Assembly: GCA_902760315.1 (NCBI GenBank)
Contig: CACWFV010000028.1
Location: forward strand, 1 to 50,251
From: an uncultured Bacteroidales bacterium
GTDB taxonomy: Bacteria > Bacteroidota > Bacteroidia > Bacteroidales > Bacteroidaceae
Direction of reading: 5' to 3'
Length of the DNA: 50,251 nt
Shown here: piece after piece, positions 45,495 to 50,251 of the stretch
Numbering within the stretch: the first letter of the stretch is position 1
Layout of the letters: each line of letters starts with the position of its first letter
Program-made: the position numbers and the translations under genes
The notes under the pieces: model-generated
The model's database searches: none
The model's input: only the letters and a program-made list of their open reading frames with translations
What the model was told of the DNA's origin: nothing

Positions 45495-46921
45495 ACTGCA
45501 GGCAACTGTTGTCACAACATTGGGGTATGGTTGTTTCCATACTCCTTACACCTATGGTGCTATGGGCTGTGCTGTACATTCTGCCTACCCACGACGACTG
45601 GGCAAGTAGTACTACACCAGACTTTAACCCCTTTTTCATCAAAGAGCACTTCTTCTTCTATGGCTACCATTGGCGGCCTTTCGATACGTGGATAGGCTAT
45701 ATAGCCGGACGGAATCCGCAATTACTCTATCCCGCATTCAACCATGTGCTCGTAGTTATAGGCCATCTGTTGGCTACATGCTGCCTCTATCGGGTACTCG
45801 CCATACTCAGCATAAGCAAGACGGCACGAAACATGGCAACACTCTTCTTTTTCGTGACTCCTGCTTGCATGGCTACCGTCACAGCCGTAGACAGCCAGAA
45901 CCAGGTGTACGCGCTTACATACGACATGGTGGCTTTCATGGCCTATGTAAAGCTGAAGAAACACAAATACCTTGTGTGGCCGCTACTGGTGTTTATAGCT
46001 ACGCTGTGCAAGGAGAACGGACTGATGTGGGCAATTATCTGTCCTTTGTTAGCGTTTGGCTTCAACCTCATCGACAGGAAGACGCTGAAGAGAGACGTGC
46101 TTATAGGTATAGCTATCATGATGGTTTACGCATTGGCTATCATGCTGTTGCCAAAAGACATTACGATACATCCGGAATATGAACCTGGTATCTTGAAGGT
46201 CATCAAAAACGGAGTGAAATTCCTCTTTACATCGTTCATCACCGTGGACTATGTCTACCTGTTGCATCAGCCCAGCCGTAACCTGCTGTTGGCCGGCATC
46301 AGTCTGGTAATGACCATACCTTTCTGCTACTTGGTTTTCATACAAAAAAGGGATTTGCTGGTCAACAAAAAAACAGGCAGCATGCTGTTGTGCCTGATGA
46401 TAGCCGTAGGGCCACACCTGTTGACTGTCTTCAGCATGATGCACACCTACGCCGGACTGCCCTTAGTAGCACTCATCATCGCACATCTTGTAGACAGTTA
46501 CCAAAAGGAGAAAAGAAAGTTAATGCTTGCCTTCATGCTATTTCTGACAGCTGCCATGGCTATAGACGCTCACCTGATAGACTGCTCTGTCAAGTCAGGC
46601 AGAATAGGCAAGGAAATGGCCCAGGATGCCATCAGAAAGACAGGAATGCCGACAGACCGTGTATATGTAGTCATCATCGAGGACGACTATCCGAAACTTT
46701 CCTCTTTCTGCGTCATACCCAGTGAAGCTTTTGGCTGGGGCTGGGCTTCACGCTATGAGACGAATTACCAATGGCCCCAAAGCATCAAGGACACCACTAT
46801 AGTACATTCAGAAAATGCCTTGGAAGAAGCCAAGCAACTAAGTAGGAAAATAGTAAATGAAGGTCATTATGGCTGTGTATGGATTGTTAATCATCAACAA
46901 GTAGATGTGGTTAAAAGATAA
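45470..46921 (+). CDS. Polytopic membrane protein, GT-C glycosyltransferase-like
   Basis: 483 aa with about ten membrane segments. The first periplasmic loop has LPTHDDWASST, an acidic pair where GT-C transferases hold the metal and lipid-sugar binding site, and the loop YGYHWRPFDTWIGYIAGR resembles O-antigen or mannosyl transferase loops. The C-terminal soluble part (about 385-483) has no known match. Start overlaps the porZ end by 25 bp and its end overlaps gtrA by 17 bp. A role in building or modifying surface glycan is inferred from this context; it remains a family-level guess. Confidence 0.65.
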   Translation: MQNSHCQINCRQLLSQHWGMVVSILLTPMVLWAVLYILPTHDDWASSTTPDFNPFFIKEHFFFYGYHWRPFDTWIGYIAGRNPQLLYPAFNHVLVVIGHLLATCCLYRVLAILSISKTARNMATLFFFVTPACMATVTAVDSQNQVYALTYDMVAFMAYVKLKKHKYLVWPLLVFIATLCKENGLMWAIICPLLAFGFNLIDRKTLKRDVLIGIAIMMVYALAIMLLPKDITIHPEYEPGILKVIKNGVKFLFTSFITVDYVYLLHQPSRNLLLAGISLVMTIPFCYLVFIQKRDLLVNKKTGSMLLCLMIAVGPHLLTVFSMMHTYAGLPLVALIIAHLVDSYQKEKRKLMLAFMLFLTAAMAIDAHLIDCSVKSGRIGKEMAQDAIRKTGMPTDRVYVVIIEDDYPKLSSFCVIPSEAFGWGWASRYETNYQWPQSIKDTTIVHSENALEEAKQLSRKIVNEGHYGCVWIVNHQQVDVVKR

Positions 46922-47327
46922 GATAAGATTATTTACCGAAAAAACGTTTATGAAGTTTGTCATGGTAGGCGTGGTAAATACCTTTGTAGGTACCACCATT
47001 ATGTTTGTATTTTATAATGTCTTAGGGCTGAGCTACTGGGTATCGTCAGCTTCTAACTATTTTTTTGGCAGCATCTGCAGCTACATTTTAAACAAACACT
47101 TTACGTTCCATAATACGGAACACGGATGGAAGCCACTAATGCGTTTTACGCTGAATATTCTGACGTGTTACCTGCTGGCGTATGGCATTGCCAAACCCGT
47201 CATGCACTATATACTCAGCGGCTATACCGTCAGTATCCAAGAAAATGTCTCCATGCTGTTGGGTATGTCCCTTTTTATCGTATTCAACTATCTGGGACAA
47301 CGGTTTTTCGCTTTCAAACAAAGATAG
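46905..47327 (+). CDS. GtrA-family membrane protein (putative lipid-linked sugar flippase)
   Basis: 140 aa, four membrane segments. FMKFVMVGVVNTFVG (15-29), SYILNKHFTF and LGMSLFIVFNYLGQRFFAF are the GtrA blocks. GtrA proteins move undecaprenyl-phosphate-glucose or related lipid sugars across the inner membrane for surface polysaccharide decoration. It overlaps the GT-C-like gene by 17 bp, which suggests a dedicated pair. Last gene before a bidirectional terminator. Confidence 0.92.
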   Translation: MWLKDKIRLFTEKTFMKFVMVGVVNTFVGTTIMFVFYNVLGLSYWVSSASNYFFGSICSYILNKHFTFHNTEHGWKPLMRFTLNILTCYLLAYGIAKPVMHYILSGYTVSIQENVSMLLGMSLFIVFNYLGQRFFAFKQR

Positions 47328-47330
47328 AAA

Positions 47331-47368
47331 AAAGAATGCTGGAGCTTAACTCAACTCCAGCATTCTTT
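47331..47368. terminator. Bidirectional intrinsic terminator, 14-bp perfect stem
   Basis: AAAGAATGCTGGAG (47331-47344) pairs with CTCCAGCATTCTTT (47355-47368), loop CTTAACTCAA. On the minus strand it is followed by T6. Its right arm is part of the nadA coding end (ERMLELS), so the nadA stop codon lies in the hairpin loop. Confidence 0.88.
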
Positions 47369-48338
47369 CTATTGGTTTCACAGCGTCTTTGGCTATATCA
47401 GGATCTACTTCTACTGACGGCCATTCATACTTTAGGCAGTTGTATATCTTCAGAAGTGTGTTCATCTTCATATACTGACACTCGTTACAGCTGCATTCCA
47501 GGCCGCTCTCGCTGATTTCAGGAGGCACAGGGATAAATTCCTTGTCAGGACAACTGCGCTGCAACTCGTGCAAAATACCGGCCTCTGTAGCCACAATAAA
47601 TTGTGTAGCCTGGCTTGCTCGTGCATATTTAAGCATGTCTGCCGTACTGCCTTTTACGTCGGCTAAGGCTAATACCGGACCCTTACACTCCAAGTGAGCC
47701 ATGACAACGGCATCAGGATACTGCTTCTTCAGTTCCAGAATCTTGGTTACCGAGAAGCGCTCATGGACGTGACATCCACCATTCCATAGCAGCATCTTTC
47801 TGCCTGTAACCTCATTGATATAGTTGCCAAGGTTATAGTCCGGACCGAAGATGAGTTTGGCATCCTGGGGCAACTGGTCTACCACCTTCTTGGCATTACC
47901 GCTGGTGACAACAACGTCTGTCAATGCCTTGACATCAGCTGTGGTGTTGACATAGCTGATGACTTGATAGCCGGGATGCTCGTCTTTGAACTTCTTCAAG
48001 TCTTCAGCCTTGCAGGAGTCAGCAAGTGAACAGCCAGCATTTAGATCTGGACAGAGCACGGTTTTCTCCGGAGACAACAATTTACAGGTCTCGGCCATGA
48101 AGTGTACACCACACATCACCATCATCTTGGCATCGGTCTCGGCTGCCTTACGAGCTAACGCTAGGGAGTCACCTACAAAGTCAGCGATGTCTTGAATATC
48201 GCCAATAGTATAGTAGTGTGCCAGGATAATGGCGTCTTTCTCTTTACACAGGCGACGTATCTCTGCCTTCAGATCTGTTCCTTCTGCTGCGGGTTCATTG
48301 ATGAACCCTTGCTCTTTCCATGCTGTTTTCAACATCAT
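47346..48338 (-). CDS. nadA: Quinolinate synthase A
   Basis: 330 aa from ATG 48338 (a second ATG follows at once; a 45-codon Lys-rich upstream extension is rejected as non-homologous). Condenses iminoaspartate with dihydroxyacetone phosphate to give quinolinate for NAD. The three 4Fe-4S cysteines are in VMCGVHFMAET (Cys76), GGCHVHERF and the CSCNECQYMKMN end. Of the short form without the N-terminal extension of E. coli. No nadB or nadC is nearby in the window. Confidence 0.96.
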   Translation of the reverse strand: MMLKTAWKEQGFINEPAAEGTDLKAEIRRLCKEKDAIILAHYYTIGDIQDIADFVGDSLALARKAAETDAKMMVMCGVHFMAETCKLLSPEKTVLCPDLNAGCSLADSCKAEDLKKFKDEHPGYQVISYVNTTADVKALTDVVVTSGNAKKVVDQLPQDAKLIFGPDYNLGNYINEVTGRKMLLWNGGCHVHERFSVTKILELKKQYPDAVVMAHLECKGPVLALADVKGSTADMLKYARASQATQFIVATEAGILHELQRSCPDKEFIPVPPEISESGLECSCNECQYMKMNTLLKIYNCLKYEWPSVEVDPDIAKDAVKPIERMLELS

Positions 48339-48465
48339 ATTATTTTTATTTTTCTTTTTTTCTTTTTTAAAATAAAAGAGAATAAGTAGGATGATATGGC
48401 GTTGATATGTGCAAAACTTGTGTTGCTTTTTCTTGCTAAATAGGATATCCACGTCTATTAGTAGA

Positions 48466-48704
48466 CTATTCACAGTGAGTGTGAATATTTACTGATTGAT
48501 AATGAGTGAGATAACTTGTTTATCCACAATTCTCTTTTTCGGTGCAAAATTACAAAGTTTATATCTTTTTTGAGCGAAAAATAATGGAAAACTTGCGAAT
48601 AAGCTGTTATTTTATGCTTTTTATCCACTCTTTTTATTGTACTGAATGGAATAATGCAGCGTTATTCCAGCATTATTCACAAGTTTTCCACACAGTTATC
48701 AACA
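48466..48704. other. AT-rich DnaA-box cluster, candidate origin or DnaA-binding locus
   Basis: Plus-strand 9-mers matching or near TTATNCACA: CTATTCACA 48466, TTATCCACA 48520, TTATCCACT 48621, TTATTCACA 48673, TTTTCCACA 48684, TTATCAACA 48696; and TGTGAATAT (opposite strand) at 48480. The last three are 11-12 bp apart in the same direction. Perfect inverted repeats TATTCACA/TGTGAATA (48467-48487) and GAATAATGC/GCATTATTC (48649-48678) are also present. It occupies the 434-bp gene-free stretch 48339-48772. Confidence 0.5.
48545..48552 (-). promoter_or_regulatory. Possible -7 box (TAATTTTG) upstream of nadA
   Basis: It would give a leader of about 200 nt for nadA, and the DnaA box at 48520 would fall inside the transcribed leader. 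No closer box was found. Confidence 0.35.
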
Positions 48705-48710
48705 GCCTTT

Positions 48711-48785
48711 TCAATGCTTAATGTATAATGCTTAATGCTTAATTAGGCTGCGCAAAAAAAAATGTTCAATGCTCAATGTTTAATG
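48711..48785. repeat. Two 7-bp tandem repeat tracts at the 3' end of the esterase gene
   Basis: Tract 1 (48711-48745): TCAATGC, TTAATGT, ATAATGC, TTAATGC, TTAATTA. Tract 2 (48765-48785): TTCAATG, CTCAATG, TTTAATG; the esterase stop codon (48773-48775) lies in it. Between them is an A9 run. Confidence 0.88.
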
Positions 48786-50185
48786 GCGTCAGCTATAATC
48801 TTTGCCATCTTCTGGGCTCCCTTTTCGTTAGGATGAATGCCATCGTTGAGCATAGTACCCTTACCATCTCCAAAGAGGCTGTGCAGGTCAATGACTTGTA
48901 GATTATACTCCTGAGCTACCTGCTGCTGGATAGGAATGATATGGTTGGCAATGATGCTATCATTGATGTTCCATGTGCTCTTGAAGGCAGGAATAGGTAC
49001 AACTTGCTTCTTATTCTTTTTACCTTTCTTGACAGGCTTCAACAGGTCAGGACGTAGGGTAGTAATCATCTGCTGCAGGTCTTGTTTGAATTCAGCATTA
49101 TACTGCCAGTTCTCTGGCTTTGAATCGTTAGTACCTAACTTGATAATGACGATATCGGGTTTAAATGACACAGCATCTTTCCATGCCATCTCGTTCATAT
49201 ATGGATAGTCGCCCTTGTTCAGCATGGTACGGGCACTGACACCAAAGTTCTTGACGTAGTAGTCGTTGCCCAACAGCTTTTGCAGCTGAGCAGGATAGCC
49301 GTTGACTGGTGCAAAATTGATGCCGTGACCATCAGTAATGCTATTGCCTATGCAAGCCACCTTGATAGCATCTTCTTTAGGTGCCTGTAGATTCTTCAGC
49401 CAGTTGCCAAGATCGTTCAGCATCTGGTCGTGGTATTTAAACCAAGGACCAAAACCCCAGCCGTGGTTGCCTGTAGGGTAGCCGTACAAGGTGCATTCGT
49501 TGCCAGCATCGTGCATAGCCTTATAGTACTCTAAGCCATTGGTGACAGGATTTACTAAACCATCGTCGCTGGCTGTGAGGATAATGGCAGGAGGTGTAAG
49601 ATGACGGCGTACAGCATTGTTTGTAGAATATTTGTTGATTAGGTTACGATCTTTGTGACCTTCCTCGCCCAGGAAATTGATGCACGACCACCTGTGTGAC
49701 TTAGGAATATCCATCGAGATAACGGGATAGAAAAGGATGCTGAAATTAGGACGCACATCGAAGTCGGAGAGGGTAGAGATGACAGATGACAGATGGCCGC
49801 CTGCTGAGAATCCCATGATACCAACGTCGCTGGGATTGATATGCCATACTTTAGCAGAGTCGCGCACCATGCGGATGCCGTGTTCTACGTCGCCAATAGG
49901 AATAGTACGATCACCCTTGGGCAGTCGGTAGTTGACGACAAAATACGAGATGCCTTGCTTGTTCAGCCATTCGTGGGCCTGCGTACCTTCGTGCGTGTTT
50001 GATAACATAGAGTAGCCACCACCAGGAACACCTACGATGGCTCTACCTGTAGGATGGTCTGCCAAGAAACATACCATGTTGGCTTGTCCGTCGTCAGTAA
50101 GGTTAATGGTAAACTGTCTTGCTGTCTGTGCCTGCATGACCATCGTGGCAAGCAGTACGGCAAATGTTGTTAGTTTTCTCTTCAT
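48773..50185 (-). CDS. Two-domain secreted esterase: alpha/beta hydrolase + SGNH hydrolase
   Basis: 470 aa. Signal peptide 1-20 (ending VMQAQ). Domain 1 (about 25-268) is an alpha/beta hydrolase with VGVPGGGYS oxyanion block, nucleophile Ser127 in GFSAGG, Asp207 or Asp208 in ASDDGL and His241 in GNHGWG. Domain 2 (about 273-470) is an SGNH/GDSL hydrolase with IGNSITDG (Ser282), GTND (Asn353) and DGIHPNEKG. Both triads appear complete. Such double esterases are found in plant-polysaccharide loci and probably remove acetyl groups from xylan; substrate not proven. The -7 box is at 50230-50237. The last residues are encoded in a repeat tract. Confidence 0.9.
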   Translation of the reverse strand: MKRKLTTFAVLLATMVMQAQTARQFTINLTDDGQANMVCFLADHPTGRAIVGVPGGGYSMLSNTHEGTQAHEWLNKQGISYFVVNYRLPKGDRTIPIGDVEHGIRMVRDSAKVWHINPSDVGIMGFSAGGHLSSVISTLSDFDVRPNFSILFYPVISMDIPKSHRWSCINFLGEEGHKDRNLINKYSTNNAVRRHLTPPAIILTASDDGLVNPVTNGLEYYKAMHDAGNECTLYGYPTGNHGWGFGPWFKYHDQMLNDLGNWLKNLQAPKEDAIKVACIGNSITDGHGINFAPVNGYPAQLQKLLGNDYYVKNFGVSARTMLNKGDYPYMNEMAWKDAVSFKPDIVIIKLGTNDSKPENWQYNAEFKQDLQQMITTLRPDLLKPVKKGKKNKKQVVPIPAFKSTWNINDSIIANHIIPIQQQVAQEYNLQVIDLHSLFGDGKGTMLNDGIHPNEKGAQKMAKIIADAIKH

Positions 50186-50229
50186 AGTTAAGAATGTGTT
50201 TAGATAATAGTTTGATAATGAATAGTCTG

Positions 50230-50237
50230 CAAAAATA
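50230..50237 (-). promoter_or_regulatory. -7 box (TATTTTTG) for the two-domain esterase gene
   Basis: TAnnTTTG element 44 bp upstream of ATG 50185, at the right edge of the window. Confidence 0.5.
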
Positions 50238-50251
50238 GCAAGAATTTCTGA

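Noticed and set aside
48339-48473. 45-codon N-terminal extension of nadA
   Set aside because: Low-complexity Lys/Asn translation of AT-rich leader DNA; the quinolinate synthase similarity begins after it.

Overview
The window reads as chromosome of a Bacteroidales bacterium, most likely a Prevotella/Segatella/Xylanibacter-type gut or rumen species. The grounds are: Bacteroidetes-type -7 boxes (TAnnTTTG) in front of most operons, a PorZ-like type IX secretion protein, a compact xylan cluster (GPH symporter, GH10, GH43), secreted proteins sharing a C-terminal 'GQ(K/R)...KGI/VVI..G(R/Q)K..VK' tail, and flavo-diiron protein and nadA genes typical of anaerobes of the group. The species call is an inference; no rRNA is present.

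Layout. 1-559: 3'-truncated ECF sigma factor. 623-9347 (minus): seven-gene tripartite export operon of two homologous permease pairs, one ATPase, a TolC-type channel and a HlyD-type adaptor; it is preceded by a very good sigma-54 promoter and two tandem palindromic operators. 9512-13805 (minus): housekeeping operon DUF2851, thioesterase, HAD phosphatase, dprA, ung. 13806-14486: gene-free, repeat- and hairpin-rich DNA. 14487-19405: AT-rich accessory and decay region with a frameshifted cohesin-like/MBG surface protein, a dockerin protein, a small membrane protein, a striking nested-hairpin element, a MntA/HepT toxin-antitoxin pair, and wrecked DUF4160/DUF2442 and other small genes flanked by a 186-bp direct duplication. 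19406-25546: xylan or acetylated-glycan use. 25586-35504: M16 peptidase, PfkB kinase, flavo-diiron protein, YchF, an in-frame Lgt-histidine kinase fusion, MutS. 35675-39014: two secreted or surface proteins. 39182-47327 (plus): leuS, an in-frame YitT-RdgB fusion, porZ, a GT-C-like membrane protein and GtrA, with overlapping ends. 47346-50185 (minus): nadA, an AT-rich DnaA-box cluster, and a two-domain esterase.

How the genes work together. The esterases (19757-21712, 48773-50185) would deacetylate xylan, XynA would cut it, the GPH symporter would import xylo-oligosaccharides, and the signal-less GH43 would finish them in the cytoplasm. PorZ with a GT-C protein and GtrA suggests a unit linking type IX secretion to surface glycan assembly. 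The sigma-54 export operon looks inducible by an enhancer-binding regulator encoded elsewhere.

The most unusual points are: the sigma-54/operator architecture; two separate in-frame fusions of ordinarily separate genes (Lgt with a histidine kinase, YitT with RdgB); a 121-nt compound hairpin of unknown identity; a cassette-like duplication joining a promoter to a DUF2442 3' end; a cluster of DnaA boxes; and short tandem repeats with 7-9 bp period at about a dozen loci, several of which contain the stop codon of a gene and one of which lies in frame inside a coding region.
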